From assembly GCF_000373385.1 (NCBI RefSeq), contig NZ_KB891327.1, positions 133,690-197,689 on the forward strand: 64,000 nucleotides of DNA, given 5' to 3'. Numbering within the stretch: position 1 is the stretch's first letter; every line of letters begins with the position of its first letter. The position numbers and the translations under genes were made by a program. Below the pieces are notes generated by a model. That model was not told the DNA's origin and searched no databases. It was given only the letters and a program-made list of their open reading frames with translations. This document shows, piece after piece, positions 50,574-60,477 of the stretch. This DNA comes from Thiobacillus thioparus DSM 505. Lineage in GTDB: Bacteria; Pseudomonadota; Gammaproteobacteria; Burkholderiales; Thiobacillaceae.

Positions 50574-53143
50574 GATGTGATCTCCGGTTCGAGGGTAAAG
50601 TAGAAACGCGTTCCTTCTCCGACGGTGCTTTCGGCCCATATCGTGCCGCCGTGCTTGTGGATGATGCGCTGCACGGTAGCGAGCCCGATGCCAGTCCCGG
50701 GAAACTCGCTCGCATCGTGCAGGCGCTGGAACACGCCAAAGAGCTTGTTGGCATAGGTCATGTCGAAGCCCACCCCGTTGTCGCTGATGACATAGGTCGG
50801 GCTGCCCGAACCAGTCGCGCGTGCCATGCCGATCCGGGTTTCGCTTCGGGACCCGGTGAATTTCCAGGCATTGCCGAGGAGGTTGTCGAGCACGATGCGC
50901 AGCAGCCCCTTATCGCCCTCTGCCAGCAGATTGGGGGCGATGGTGAACTGCACTGTGCGATCCGGTGTTTGTTTGCACAAATCCGCGGCAATCTCGTTGG
51001 CGAGGACGCTCAAATCCACCTGCTCGCGTTTGAGTTCGGTTCGGGTGACACGTGACAGTTTGAGCAGGTCGTCGATCAGGGTGCCCATGCGCTGGGCGGC
51101 GCGGCGCACCCGACCCAGGCGGTCGCGCCCCGTCTCGTCGAGTTTGTCTGCGTAGTCGTTCAGCAGGATGTGGCTGAAGCCGTCGATCGCCCGGAGCGGC
51201 GCGCGCAAATCGTGGGAGACCGAATAGCTGAAGGCTTCGAGTTCCTGGTTGATGGCCTCCAGTTCGATCGATCGGCTTTTCAACTGCTGCTCGATTTCCT
51301 TACGTCGGGTGACGTCCTCGATGATGCCATCGTAATAGGCCCGGCCGTTGGCTTCGCGTTTCAAGGTAGCCGTAATGGCACCGTAGAATGGCCGTCCCTT
51401 GAGCGTGTGCAGTTCGATTTCCTCGTTGACGATCGTATTCGGCTGCCCCCCGCTTTCATTGAACAGCGGTTGACCGGAAGCGGTCTGGAAAACGGCGATC
51501 GGATGCGCCAGCAAAGCCTCGGCGGAATCGGCTTCCAGCATGTTGACCAGAGCCGGGTTCACCTCGAGGAAACGTCTTTCCGGCCCGGTGGTCTTGCGGA
51601 ACACGCCGACCGGCAGGTTGTTTATCAGATCCTGATAGCGAACCTGCGCTTCGTGGCGCTGGCGCTCGGCCTGCTTGCGCGCGCTGATATCGCGGATGAT
51701 GGCCGTCACGACCTTTCCCTGCGGCGTATCCAGCGGGCTCAGACTGATTTCCAGCGGGAATGTGCTTCCGTCCTTGCGCCGGCCGAACAGCTCCATGCCT
51801 TCGCCCATGGGACGGGTGTAGGGGTCGGCAGCATAGCTTGCACGGTGGCTTTCGTGGTGACGGCGCAGGGATTCCGGAACCAGGATCTCGATCGGCTGCT
51901 GCAGCAGTTCATCACGCGCATAGCCGAAATATTTTTCCGCCTGCGCGTTGACCAGTACGATGCGCCCTTCACGGTTGACGATCACAATGGCATCCGGCGC
52001 CGACTCGAGCAGGGCGCGAAAACGCGCTTCGCTTGCTACGACCGAGGCTTCGGCTGTACGTCGCCGCATGCTGTAGAAAGCGATTGCCCAGGCCGCGAAA
52101 GTGGAAATCAGCAGCAGCGCGGCAAAGACGACCCCGAGACGCTGCGACAACACGACGTTCTGTGCAGCAAGCGTTGCAGCTGGCTGGTAGGCCACGAAAA
52201 TCCACCGCTCACTCTTGGGTGTGCCCGAAGCGCCATCCGGGTTGGGGAACGGGGTGGTCGTGGCGTAGGTATACAAACCCTGGTCGGTGAGAAACTGGCC
52301 TTCGCGGGCGGTGCCATTGATCGTTTTCCAGGCTTGAGGGTCGCGTATGGCCAGACGCTTGTTGGTGCGCCCCGGCAATATGAACCCCCATTCGTCCTCG
52401 GCATTGGGCCCCAGTATCCAGTATCCGGCGGCGTTCAGCAGCCAGAGTTGGCTGGCGGCATGTTCCGTGCTCGAGATCTTCCGCAGGTGGCCAAGGAAAT
52501 TGTCGCCCAGATAATTCAGGATGATGATGCCGTGTCTGTGCCCCTGTCGATCGAAAGTTGGCGTGCCAAAGCGCATCATGGGCTTGAGGGGCTGCTCGAG
52601 GGCGCCGTGTTCGATATTGAGGTCGAGGGGCGACACATAGATTTCGCCCCGCCCCAGGGCGAGCGTTTCGCGCACGTAGTAGCGGCTGGATTTGTCCTGC
52701 AGCTTTTCCGGCGGAACGCTTTCGGGATGGCCGTTGTTCCAGTTGACACGGACGATCTCCCGGCCGTTTTCGTCCAGAAACCGGATCTGGTCGTATAACG
52801 CCTTGCGCGAGGCAAACGCCTGGTAGCGTTCGGCAAGTGGCGCATACGCGGGGGGCGTGGCGTGCGTTCCGTCGTTCAGGAGCGCGTATTGGTCCGCCAG
52901 ATAGAGCAGATCGGAACGGATGTTCGCGAATTCGACCAGGTTCGTCTGGATCGAAAGCCGGATGGCTTCGCGTTCGGCGGCTTTCTGCAAAGCCAGAGCG
53001 CTCTTCGCCTGGATGAGGTAAAACGCCCAGATAACTACCGCCAGCACCAGTACGATGGGCAACCAGATGGCCAGGAACCGGCGTAAAAGAGGTATGCCCC
53101 CTGTCAGTTCGAGGCTGCCCAGCGAGGCATCGACGGCTTTCAT
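50570..53143 (-). CDS. Membrane PAS-domain sensor histidine kinase
   Basis: An 857-residue kinase. Membrane segment 1 is at about residues 22-44 ([20 protein letters not shown]). A periplasmic double-Cache-like sensor region of about 280 residues follows ([20 protein letters not shown] is typical), then membrane segment 2 near 335-355. PAS domains follow at about 370-490 ([19 protein letters not shown]) and 500-625. The kinase core has the phospho-His in [20 protein letters not shown] and the ATPase motifs [22 protein letters not shown] and [10 protein letters not shown]. It is the first gene of kinase-regulator-c-di-GMP enzyme. The ligand is unknown. Confidence 0.94.
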   Translation of the reverse strand: MKAVDASLGSLELTGGIPLLRRFLAIWLPIVLVLAVVIWAFYLIQAKSALALQKAAEREAIRLSIQTNLVEFANIRSDLLYLADQYALLNDGTHATPPAYAPLAERYQAFASRKALYDQIRFLDENGREIVRVNWNNGHPESVPPEKLQDKSSRYYVRETLALGRGEIYVSPLDLNIEHGALEQPLKPMMRFGTPTFDRQGHRHGIIILNYLGDNFLGHLRKISSTEHAASQLWLLNAAGYWILGPNAEDEWGFILPGRTNKRLAIRDPQAWKTINGTAREGQFLTDQGLYTYATTTPFPNPDGASGTPKSERWIFVAYQPAATLAAQNVVLSQRLGVVFAALLLISTFAAWAIAFYSMRRRTAEASVVASEARFRALLESAPDAIVIVNREGRIVLVNAQAEKYFGYARDELLQQPIEILVPESLRRHHESHRASYAADPYTRPMGEGMELFGRRKDGSTFPLEISLSPLDTPQGKVVTAIIRDISARKQAERQRHEAQVRYQDLINNLPVGVFRKTTGPERRFLEVNPALVNMLEADSAEALLAHPIAVFQTASGQPLFNESGGQPNTIVNEEIELHTLKGRPFYGAITATLKREANGRAYYDGIIEDVTRRKEIEQQLKSRSIELEAINQELEAFSYSVSHDLRAPLRAIDGFSHILLNDYADKLDETGRDRLGRVRRAAQRMGTLIDDLLKLSRVTRTELKREQVDLSVLANEIAADLCKQTPDRTVQFTIAPNLLAEGDKGLLRIVLDNLLGNAWKFTGSRSETRIGMARATGSGSPTYVISDNGVGFDMTYANKLFGVFQRLHDASEFPGTGIGLATVQRIIHKHGGTIWAESTVGEGTRFYFTLEPEITS

Positions 53144-53478
53144 TGAATGCTCGCTCCTTATTCAAACCAAGGAAATTACGCGGATGGGACACTTCCCTTC
53201 CGCTTTGCTAAACAATCAAATTCGCCGCACTGATGAAACTGTGTCTTTAAGATTCCTTAGGACACCCCATTTGGGGAGGAATTGTTTTTATCGATGCAGA
53301 TGGCAGACAGGACCATAAAATTGTCTGTGGCATTCGCATCACGCCCTATTGCCGCGAAAGATAGCCTACTTTGCATCACGTTGCATCATGCGGCAAAAAT
53401 AAAACCGTTTTCCATGCGGTCGAACCTCGCATGCGCTCCCCCGTGGTTGTTGGATTAAAACTGATTCTGCATGCATCC
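53144..53478. other. AT-richer intergenic region upstream of the kinase operon
   Basis: A 335-base stretch with no convincing gene. It holds a perfect 12-bp palindrome CCCCATTTGGGG (53265-53276). It also holds two tandem 10-base repeats TTGCATCACG/TTGCATCATG (53371-53390), flanked by the inverted pair TTGCCGC (53349-53355) and GCGGCAA (53390-53396). These could be regulator sites for the minus-strand kinase operon, or the 3' side of a lost element; its base composition is unlike the neighbouring genes. Confidence 0.5.
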
Positions 53479-54120
53479 TCAAAATACTCGATGCTGGTGT
53501 GTCGTTCCGGCAATCGTCTCAAGGGTCTTCGCCATGTCGTTGAAAACCAGCTTCGAGTTCATGATGTAAGTATGGCTGGATGGTACTTTGAGCGCTTCCG
53601 CTTCAAAGCGGCCCGTGGCTTCGGACACGCTGAGAATGAAATCGTTGGCTTCCATGCCGAAAGGCAGCCATGAATGGCGCAGGCCGCCGACGCCGGCATA
53701 GATCCGGGTGGGAACCTGAGGCATGGGCAGGTTCGACATGAATGCGTCGATTGCCAGCAATTGGCCCATCTCGCCCGTCAGAAGTTTATAGAGCCAGATC
53801 CGGGAAAAGAATTTGGCGGCCTTGCAGGCGACCATCGGCGGCGCCAGGAAGAAGCAGGCGGATGGTGCCCGGTGTTCCAGATGGCCAAGGGCTGTCCTGA
53901 TGATGACTGTTCCGAGGGAGTGGCCGACCAGGGCGTAATGCCGGGTGTCGACCTGGCGATCGATCAGTTTCACCAGGCGGGCGGTTGCATGCGACAAGCC
54001 TTCTAGTGTCGGGTAATAGCCGAACAGAATCGGGTTGTGCCCGGCCTGCCTCAAGCGTCGGCGCAACAGCATCATGGAAACGGGTGTCGTCCCCATTCCA
54101 TGGATTAGAACCAAATCCAT
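53479..54120 (-). CDS. Alpha/beta-hydrolase
   Basis: A 213-residue small hydrolase. It starts directly with the first strand (MDLVLIHGMGTTPVSMMLL), has the nucleophile elbow YALVGHSLGTVIIRTAL, and ends with a His in VPSSHTYIMN that could complete the triad. The PGAP1/lipase-like small esterase group is the nearest in layout. There is no signal peptide. It is followed upstream on the same strand by the macrodomain gene, 112 bases away. The substrate is unknown. Confidence 0.82.
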   Translation of the reverse strand: MDLVLIHGMGTTPVSMMLLRRRLRQAGHNPILFGYYPTLEGLSHATARLVKLIDRQVDTRHYALVGHSLGTVIIRTALGHLEHRAPSACFFLAPPMVACKAAKFFSRIWLYKLLTGEMGQLLAIDAFMSNLPMPQVPTRIYAGVGGLRHSWLPFGMEANDFILSVSEATGRFEAEALKVPSSHTYIMNSKLVFNDMAKTLETIAGTTHQHRVF

Positions 54121-54232
54121 AAATCCTTCTCGGGTGGCATCAGGCCATAATTAATATGGCTGGATGTGAAAAAGCGGATTTCGATGGGGACGGCGTTTGT
54201 TCGCTATGCCGGTTCGATCGGGAAATCGGAGG

Positions 54233-54751
54233 CTAGGCGGCCGTCTGTCCGAGCAGCCTTGCATAGACGCTCCGGTCCTCATCGGAATGACAGCAAAAGA
54301 TGATGTCTTGCATGTCGGTGAACACGTGTGTGGCCGCGCGAACCGTGGCAACGGCGATCCGCGCGGCGGGCTCGACCGGGTAGCCATAGGCGCCCGTGCT
54401 GATGCAGGGAAACGCGAGTGTACGGATGCCATGTTGCGCCGCGATCTTGATGGTGCGTCGGTAGCACGATGCCAGGAGATCGGCCTCTCCCTGCGCGCCG
54501 CCCTGCCACACCGGACCGACGGTATGGATCACGAAGCGGGCCGGCAGGCGATAGCCTTTTGTGAGCCTGGCGTCGCCGGTCGGGCAGGCGCCCAGCAACC
54601 GGCATTCCGCCAGCAGCTCCGGCCCGGCCGCACGATGAATCGCCCCGTCGACGCCGCCTCCGCCGAGCAGCGATGGATTGGCTGCGTTGACGATGGCATC
54701 CAGCACGAGCGCGGTAATGTCGGCCTGGATGATGTGCAGGGTGGCGGGCAT
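54233..54751 (-). CDS. Macrodomain protein (O-acetyl-ADP-ribose deacetylase type)
   Basis: A 172-residue stand-alone macrodomain. It has [40 protein letters not shown] (ADP-ribose binding and the catalytic Asn/Asp region), VIHTVGPVW, and [20 protein letters not shown]. These are the MacroD/YmdB class features for hydrolysing O-acetyl-ADP-ribose or mono-ADP-ribosyl protein links. It lies 10 bases downstream of the lipocalin gene on the same strand, so the two are probably co-transcribed. Confidence 0.93.
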   Translation of the reverse strand: MPATLHIIQADITALVLDAIVNAANPSLLGGGGVDGAIHRAAGPELLAECRLLGACPTGDARLTKGYRLPARFVIHTVGPVWQGGAQGEADLLASCYRRTIKIAAQHGIRTLAFPCISTGAYGYPVEPAARIAVATVRAATHVFTDMQDIIFCCHSDEDRSVYARLLGQTAA

Positions 54752-54761
54752 GGTCCTGGCG

Positions 54762-55289
54762 TCAGCGTTCCACGCGGGTGTGCGGGGTCATGATGAAGGC
54801 CTGCCGGTCGAAGCCGAGTTCTGCTGCCCGCGCCAGCAGGGCCGTCTGTGTCGCCGCATCGAGCTTCGGCTCGCGCGCCAGGATCCATGCGTATTGACGG
54901 CCAGGTTCGCCCACCAGCACCCACCGATAGTCAGGATCGAGATCCAGAATCCAGTAGTCGCCATAGAAGGGGCGGAAGAAGCTCACCTTCAGCCGGGCAC
55001 CCCGACTGCCTGCCACGACCTTGGCGATACCCTTGGCCTGCTCGAGGCCAGTTGCGGTCCGGCACTGGTTCACAACGGCGACAGTTGGCCCGTCCGCGCG
55101 ATAGGTGGCCTGGGTGTCCGAAACGCACATTGCCTGAAACCGGTTCGGAAGCCGCGCGATCTCATACCATCTGCCGTAATAGCGATCGAGATCAACCGAC
55201 GGTACGGTCGCGAGCGGGCGCGGGGTGGACGTGCACGCAGCCAGCCAGACGGCTGCAGCGGCGATTGAAAGGAAAAGGGAATAGGGCAT
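54762..55289 (-). CDS. blc: Outer-membrane lipocalin (Blc-like lipoprotein)
   Basis: A 175-residue lipoprotein. The signal peptide ends in the lipobox LAAC with the lipidated Cys at residue 19. The mature part has the lipocalin motifs [20 protein letters not shown] and [20 protein letters not shown], and ends [12 protein letters not shown]. The bacterial Blc group binds lysophospholipids and is linked to membrane stress. The start at 55289 gives a normal signal peptide; the frame is open to 55346. Confidence 0.93.
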   Translation of the reverse strand: MPYSLFLSIAAAAVWLAACTSTPRPLATVPSVDLDRYYGRWYEIARLPNRFQAMCVSDTQATYRADGPTVAVVNQCRTATGLEQAKGIAKVVAGSRGARLKVSFFRPFYGDYWILDLDPDYRWVLVGEPGRQYAWILAREPKLDAATQTALLARAAELGFDRQAFIMTPHTRVER

Positions 55290-55477
55290 GGTTCGACTCC
55301 CGCGCTTGATCGAGGCGATAGACAAACGACATGCGCAGGATGACATATCCCGCCCCGTTTTGGCCAGATGCGCCCGGCCGCCGATTTGAACGCTTCATTC
55401 CCGGAACATCCGAGGCTGCTTGCCTCATCCGCACGCTACAAGATGAAGTCCTTGTCGGACGAGCAAGCTGTGCGCTA

Positions 55478-55714
55478 TCAGGCAGGAAACTCGAATCCCT
55501 CGTCCACCGCATGCGGGCCACGTAAAACGGTACGGATCGTGCTGTCGTGGGGATGCGTATGGATGACGTCCGGCAACCACGGAAAGCATCCGGCGTAATC
55601 GCATTGCCGACCGTAGTCGTCAGCTTCGTCGAATGGCACATCGCCGAGTTCATGCAGGGCTTCCTCGGCCAGCCGGTCGGCCTGCCTGTCCAGTCTCTCG
55701 TCTTGCTTGTCCAT
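55478..55714 (-). CDS. Small acidic hypothetical protein
   Basis: A 78-residue acidic protein (MDKQDERLDRQADRLAEEAL ... FDEADDYGRQCDYAGCFPWL). It has two Cys, an HTHPHD stretch and a helical, charged N-terminus. It is preceded by a good ribosome binding site (AAGGGGAG) at the ATG 55714, which supports real translation. The frame is open to 55744. I know no family for it. It stands between the lipocalin gene and the divergent PEP-CTERM gene. Confidence 0.55.
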   Translation of the reverse strand: MDKQDERLDRQADRLAEEALHELGDVPFDEADDYGRQCDYAGCFPWLPDVIHTHPHDSTIRTVLRGPHAVDEGFEFPA

Positions 55715-55932
55715 GGCACTCCCCTTGTTGTTCGGAATGCTCATCCTTGCCCGGCAAAGTGATCCCTTGATGACAGTCGATGGGGCCCCGATGGCCCGAA
55801 TACCGGGAGCCTATGCCATTGGCCCGAACGTGCCATGTCGGAATCGACGCGAGCGTCTGTGCCTGCAACATGCATGCGTGAAACTGCATCCATGTTGGAA
55901 AGCCGCACTTTTTTCGCGATTGGGGAATTTTC

Positions 55933-56484
55933 ATGAAACGCATGCAATTCATGCTGGCGCTTGCGCTGGCGGGCTCGATGGGATCGGCCGCTGCATCGAC
56001 CGTCGGCCCGGGCTATCTCGGTGATCTGGTCGGCCAGAACGTCTCGATCGCCCATGCCGTCTCCGGACTGGACACGCCCATCGTCGACGTGTACAGCTTC
56101 GATATCGGCTCCTTCGCGTCGGAGGCCATCGCCACGAGCGTGAAAGTGAAGCTGCAATTCGGGTCCGGCGGCACCCCCATTTACGACATCAGCAATTTCG
56201 CGATCACCCTGCAGGACACGGACGGCACGGTTTATGGGACCGACAGCACGTTCGATTCCAGCGGCGCGCTGGATCTCGGCGCCATCCTGTCTCCCTCCGC
56301 AATCGGCGCGCCCGGCTTCTATCAGTTCGTCGTGACCGGCACCACGGCCGGCACTGCAGGGGGTATCTATGCGGGTGCCCTGAGCGCCGTGCCTGTGCCG
56401 GAACCTAGGGCATGGATGACGTTGCTGGCGGGTCTTGGCCTGATCGGCATGATGGTGGAGCGCACCAAGCATCGGCCAGGATAG
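55933..56484 (+). CDS. PEP-CTERM sorting domain protein
   Basis: A 183-residue exported protein with a signal peptide (MKRMQFMLALALAGSMGSAAA) and a C-terminal PEP-CTERM tail. The tail has PVPEP, a hydrophobic helix (WMTLLAGLGLIGMM) and a basic end (ERTKHR). Such tails are cut by an exosortase during export to the outer surface. The middle is a beta-rich domain with no recognised function. A strong terminator follows. No exosortase gene is in the window. Confidence 0.88.
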   Translation: MKRMQFMLALALAGSMGSAAASTVGPGYLGDLVGQNVSIAHAVSGLDTPIVDVYSFDIGSFASEAIATSVKVKLQFGSGGTPIYDISNFAITLQDTDGTVYGTDSTFDSSGALDLGAILSPSAIGAPGFYQFVVTGTTAGTAGGIYAGALSAVPVPEPRAWMTLLAGLGLIGMMVERTKHRPG

Positions 56485-56560
56485 CGTGCCATCGTGGCCG
56501 AAAGATACCCGATTTTCATTCCTCCAACCGGGTGTTTTCAGTGTTCTCCTGTAGTACCTT

Positions 56561-56585
56561 GCGGGCCTGATGGCCCGCATTTTTT
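56561..56585 (+). terminator. Rho-independent terminator after the PEP-CTERM gene
   Basis: Stem GCGGGCC (56561-56567) and GGCCCGC (56572-56578) with loop TGAT, followed by ATTTTTT. The T-run is only on the plus-strand side, so it ends the plus-strand PEP-CTERM transcript. Confidence 0.9.
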
Positions 56586-56610
56586 CGAAGGGTGGCCGCT
56601 GTCGGCCGGC

Positions 56611-58464
56611 TCAGGCAGACGTCAATTCTTCCGACGTCATACTGGTTTCGGCAGCAGGTGTTTCCGTCACCAGCCGCCGGCCGAAGGGCATGCGTCGCTG
56701 ATCGATGAACAGGCTGCTGCCGTCGATACGTTTGGCCATGCGCTTGGCTTCGGAGGCGGCACGTGCCACCTCCTGGTAATGGTGGTAATTGCTCGGATCG
56801 ACCAGCACGGCGCCAATGGACAGGGTCACCAGGGCATGAAAGGCCATGACGCCGCGCCGGTCTTCGCTGCGGTAGCCGCCCGCCTCCACATGCTCGGGAT
56901 TGAACAGGGCCCGGCATTCGCGATCGAAGCGGGCCAGCATGCCGTAGCAGCGGATCTCCCAGTCGAGGCTCTGGAACAGCACGACAAAATCGTCGCCGCC
57001 GATGTGACCGACAAAATCGAGTTCAGGGTTGCAGCTGTCGCGCAGGATGCGCGCCAGCAGCTGGATGATGTCGTCGCCGCGGCGGAACCCGTAGACGTCG
57101 TTGTAGGGTTTGAACTGATCGAGGTCGAAATAGGCCGTGACGAAAGTCTGTTCGTTGACAAGCAGGCGCTCGAGATGTTCCTGGATCGGAACGTTGCCAG
57201 GCAACCCGGAGAGCGGGTTGGCATAACGTGCGGCGACGATCTGCATTTCGGTGACTTCGCGCATCAGGTCGAAGCCGGATCCCAGTCCCAGATAGTGTCC
57301 CTCGGTCGTGATGATGAAGCCCTGGGTAAAGGCGGCCTTGCCTTTCTTGACGACCAGTTCGGACAGTTCGGTCATGCGCGTGGCCTTGTCGACGATGAGC
57401 GGGTCGGTGTCCATCATGTCGCAACACGGTTTGCGGCCGTGGAGCTCGCGGCCGTATAGTCCGATGAAGCGGTCGAGCAGGGCGGGGCGGTGAATGATAC
57501 CGACGGGTATCTCATTGTCCACCACGGCAACGGCATGCAGTTCGGGGTATTGCATCATCAACTCGAGCACCTCCTCGCTGGGCGTGTGGGGATTGACGGA
57601 GGGAGCGGACACCACGAGTCTGTCGGCCGATACGTGCAGGCCGTCGCGCGCCTGCAGCATGGGAAAGACACTGACGATGCCGGATTGCAGGCAGGCTTCC
57701 ACCTCGCGTGACAGCAGCCGGATCGGTACCGGCGAAGGGCGTCCGATCAGGTAGCCCTGGGCGTAGCGGATGCCTAGATCCTTCAACACTGCCAGTTCGG
57801 ACGGGTTTTCCACGCCTTCGGCAATCACGCAGGAATGCGCACCCTCGGCCAGCATCCTGATCGATCGCACGAACTGAATCTTGTGGGGGTCCTGGTGGAT
57901 CCCGGCGATGAAATGCTTGTCGATCTTGACGAAGGCAGGCTTCAGTTCGGACCACAGCCGCAGGCTGGAAAAGCCTTCGCCGAGGTCGTCCATGGCCACC
58001 TCGATGCCGATCGCGCGCAAGCCGGCAACCGCTTTGCGCAGAAAGGCGTAATCCAGCGCAGTCGCATTCTCGGTGATCTCGATCACCACCTGGCTGCTGG
58101 ACAGGCCGACATCCGACAACGCCGCCAGCACCGCTTCCGGCGCGAAGGTCGCGTCCAGCAGGCTGCCGGGCGACAGGTTCACGAACAGCCGTCCCGGCAG
58201 CTTCAATTGCGCAAACGTCCTGAGGGACGTGTGGACGCAGGCCCAGTCCAGCGCGGTCAGCAGGCCATGCTGTTCGGCCACGCGGAACATCGCTTGTGGG
58301 GCGTGCAGCGGGCTGTTCGACGGCCCCCGCGAGAGGGCTTCGTATCCCATCACGCGTCCGTTGGCGAGGTCGAGCACCGGTTGCAGCAGGGTCATCAGCC
58401 GTGCGTTGTCCAGGATGTGTAGCAGATGCACGCGTAATTCGTCGTGGCTCATAGGGGGAGACAT
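56611..58464 (-). CDS. EAL-CBS-GGDEF protein
   Basis: A 617-residue cytoplasmic protein. The N-terminal EAL domain (about 15-255) keeps the catalytic set: YEALSRG, VNLSPGS, VIEITEN, MDDLGEGFSSL, FVKIDKH, IAEGVEN and YAQGYL, so c-di-GMP phosphodiesterase activity is likely. A CBS pair follows at about 280-400 (VVSAPSVNPHTPSEEVLELM). The C-terminal GGDEF domain reads HIGGDDFVVLF, that is GGDDF, a near-canonical signature that may be weak or regulatory. The gene order EAL first, GGDEF last is less common than the reverse. The start may be 58464 or the ATG at 58452. Confidence 0.93.
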   Translation of the reverse strand: MSPPMSHDELRVHLLHILDNARLMTLLQPVLDLANGRVMGYEALSRGPSNSPLHAPQAMFRVAEQHGLLTALDWACVHTSLRTFAQLKLPGRLFVNLSPGSLLDATFAPEAVLAALSDVGLSSSQVVIEITENATALDYAFLRKAVAGLRAIGIEVAMDDLGEGFSSLRLWSELKPAFVKIDKHFIAGIHQDPHKIQFVRSIRMLAEGAHSCVIAEGVENPSELAVLKDLGIRYAQGYLIGRPSPVPIRLLSREVEACLQSGIVSVFPMLQARDGLHVSADRLVVSAPSVNPHTPSEEVLELMMQYPELHAVAVVDNEIPVGIIHRPALLDRFIGLYGRELHGRKPCCDMMDTDPLIVDKATRMTELSELVVKKGKAAFTQGFIITTEGHYLGLGSGFDLMREVTEMQIVAARYANPLSGLPGNVPIQEHLERLLVNEQTFVTAYFDLDQFKPYNDVYGFRRGDDIIQLLARILRDSCNPELDFVGHIGGDDFVVLFQSLDWEIRCYGMLARFDRECRALFNPEHVEAGGYRSEDRRGVMAFHALVTLSIGAVLVDPSNYHHYQEVARAASEAKRMAKRIDGSSLFIDQRRMPFGRRLVTETPAAETSMTSEELTSA

Positions 58465-58648
58465 AAGGGGGAAATAGACACTCGACGATAGGTGGCCTGC
58501 GTTACGGGCGTGTGAAGCCAGGGCCGGGTGGGGCCGAGATCACGGGGTGCGCAAGAGTGCACGGGGCGGCGTAAGGTTCCTGGCGTCAAAAAAACTTCAT
58601 GCCCTTGTCATGGCGCGTGCCTATGCTCTGCTCGCAACAGGGGAGTCC

Positions 58649-59428
58649 ATGCACCATACCAACGAACTGACCGACGAAGAGTGCGGCCATCTGGCGCGCA
58701 TCCTGCTCGCCTCGCGACGGGTCACGTTGCGCCACCATTTTTTCAGCTGGATCCATGGCCCGGTGCAGTCGCTCATCCCGCACGAAATCCTGTTGTGCGG
58801 CGTGGCGGACGAGAGCGGCTATCTGCTGCACCAGCGCTTCACCGCCTGCCGCTACTTCAAGGACGACCACTATCACCGTGTGATCCACCCCGGCGATGGC
58901 CTGATCAGCCAGCTGGCGCAGGAATGGCAGGCCTGCGGCGAACCACGCCTGATCGCCGGGCAGTATGAAGACAGCGGCAACTGGACGGCTCGCCTGACCG
59001 ATCTCGAACTGAAGAATGTCGCCTTTCACGGCATGGGCTGGACCAACGGCCAGATCAAGGGCTACGCCAGTTTCTCACGTGTGCGGGTGCCGTTCGACAG
59101 CCGGCTCGAACTGTATCTCGACATCCTGCTGCCGCATCTGCTCGCCACCCTGGCCCGCATGCTGTCCCACGAATCGCGCACAGGCACGCTCAGCCGACGG
59201 CCTGCCGGGCTCATCACTGCGCGCGAAGTCGAGGTGCTGACCTGGGTACGCGACGGCAAGACCAACGACGAAATCGCCGACATCCTCGGCCTGTCCATGC
59301 TCACCGTCAAAAACCACCTGCGCCACGCCATGAAAAAGCTCGTCGTCCGCACCCGTGGCCAAGCGGTCGCCAAGGCCATTGCGCTGGGATTGCTGCATGC
59401 CCATGGTTCGCGCGGCGACATGCAATAA
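58649..59428 (+). CDS. EpsA-like LuxR family regulator (PEP-CTERM/XrtB associated)
   Basis: A 259-residue regulator. The C-terminal LuxR HTH reads LITAREVEVLTWVRDGKTND then EIADILGLSMLTVKNHLRHA. The N-terminal part (LRHHFFSWIHGPVQSLIPHE; FHGMGWTNGQIKGYASFSRV) matches my memory of the EpsA family found with exosortase-type EPS loci in betaproteobacteria. The start at ATG 58649 is chosen for its AGGGGAG ribosome binding site; earlier in-frame ATGs at 58547 and 58610 lack one. It stands upstream of a PEP-CTERM-like gene, so control of surface proteins or exopolysaccharide is inferred. Confidence 0.85.
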   Translation: MHHTNELTDEECGHLARILLASRRVTLRHHFFSWIHGPVQSLIPHEILLCGVADESGYLLHQRFTACRYFKDDHYHRVIHPGDGLISQLAQEWQACGEPRLIAGQYEDSGNWTARLTDLELKNVAFHGMGWTNGQIKGYASFSRVRVPFDSRLELYLDILLPHLLATLARMLSHESRTGTLSRRPAGLITAREVEVLTWVRDGKTNDEIADILGLSMLTVKNHLRHAMKKLVVRTRGQAVAKAIALGLLHAHGSRGDMQ

Positions 59429-59456
59429 CCAGGCCATTCGCCGGCCTGTTTGCACA

Positions 59457-59477
59457 TGAGCCAACCGGCTCAATTTT
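59457..59477 (+). terminator. Probable terminator after the EpsA-like gene
   Basis: Stem TGAGCC (59457-59462) and GGCTCA (59467-59472) with loop AACC, followed by ATTTTC. Another GC hairpin (CAGGCC 59430-59435 / GGCCTG 59443-59448) with a short TTT lies just before it. Confidence 0.55.
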
Positions 59478-59646
59478 CGGGCCCCGGTTTCCCCATCGCG
59501 TGTCATCCGTGCTCTCTAAAGTAGCCCTGTCCGCAGCCATGCGGGCTCCATTTCCGGTTGGTCTGACGCGTAGCCCGCCAGGCCTGCCCCACAGGGGGGC
59601 GGAAAGCATCACAACTTTCTGGTTTATTAAATTAGGAGCACTACTG

Positions 59647-60399
59647 ATGAACTTCAAACTCAATGCACTGGTCGCTGCCGCGCTGCTGGCCGCCGCCGGT
59701 TCCGCCAACGCTGCCATCGACCCGGGCCTGAACGGCAACGGCGAAATCTGGTTTGCCGTGTACGACACCGTGGCGCAGAAATCCTTCACTTTCGACACCG
59801 GCGTGTACATGAACGACTTCGTCGGTACGGGCGTCAATTACAACTACAACTTCGCCAGCGATGCCAACTGGACCACCTTCGCGGCCGGCACAAACTCTGC
59901 CAACTGGCTGTGGATGGTCGGGGCTGAGGGTGCTACGGGTACCAGTGCTGCTCGTGTCTTTACGACCGATAACGCAGCCACTGTTTCTATTCCCAAAGCT
60001 GGCCCGACGAACATGGCTGCCAATGGTGCGATTTATACCAATGCCCAGATCGCCAGCCTTAACTACGCCGCCAATATTTCCACGGTCAAGTATGCAGGCG
60101 ATTCAGGTTACTTCGGTGATCCCACCATGACGGGCAACTGGGGTACCAAGTTCACGCCTGATGCCTCTGCCACTGTGGGTACGGCCATGAATTTCTTCTC
60201 CATTACCGGTGCCTCCGGCTTGGGCAACGTCAATGGCGTCAAGTTTGGCGCCACTGCCACTGACGTCTGGACCTTGAGCAGCGCTGGCGTGCTGAACTAC
60301 GGTGCCGCCGCTCCCGTGCCCGAGGCGGATACCTACGCCTTGATGCTGGCCGGTCTGGGACTGGTGGGCTTCATGGCCCGTCGCCGCTTGGCTGCCTGA
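59647..60399 (+). CDS. PEP-CTERM-like surface protein with variant VPEAD motif
   Basis: A 250-residue exported protein. The signal peptide is NFKLNALVAAALLAAAGSAN and the end is AAPVPEADTYALMLAGLGLV then GFMARRRLAA. This is a PEP-CTERM tail in which the second Pro of PEP is Ala. The mature part is rich in Asn, Ala, Thr and Gly (e.g. GVNYNYNFASDANWTTF), as in secreted beta-rich proteins. The ATG at 59647 has an AGGAG site; the frame is open to 59500. It lies 78 bases before the PstS-like gene, with an imperfect hairpin (CGCTCC 60438-60443 / GGAGCG 60447-60452) between them. Confidence 0.85.
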   Translation: MNFKLNALVAAALLAAAGSANAAIDPGLNGNGEIWFAVYDTVAQKSFTFDTGVYMNDFVGTGVNYNYNFASDANWTTFAAGTNSANWLWMVGAEGATGTSAARVFTTDNAATVSIPKAGPTNMAANGAIYTNAQIASLNYAANISTVKYAGDSGYFGDPTMTGNWGTKFTPDASATVGTAMNFFSITGASGLGNVNGVKFGATATDVWTLSSAGVLNYGAAAPVPEADTYALMLAGLGLVGFMARRRLAA

Positions 60400-60477
60400 T
60401 TATTTTCATCTGAATTACTCATCTAATCGTGTCATCCCGCTCCGTTGGAGCGTGATGCAACCCAAAGGAATTGACGC

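Noticed and set aside
53265-53276. CCCCATTTGGGG palindrome as a terminator
   Set aside because: The stem is only 5 bp and no T-run follows on either strand.
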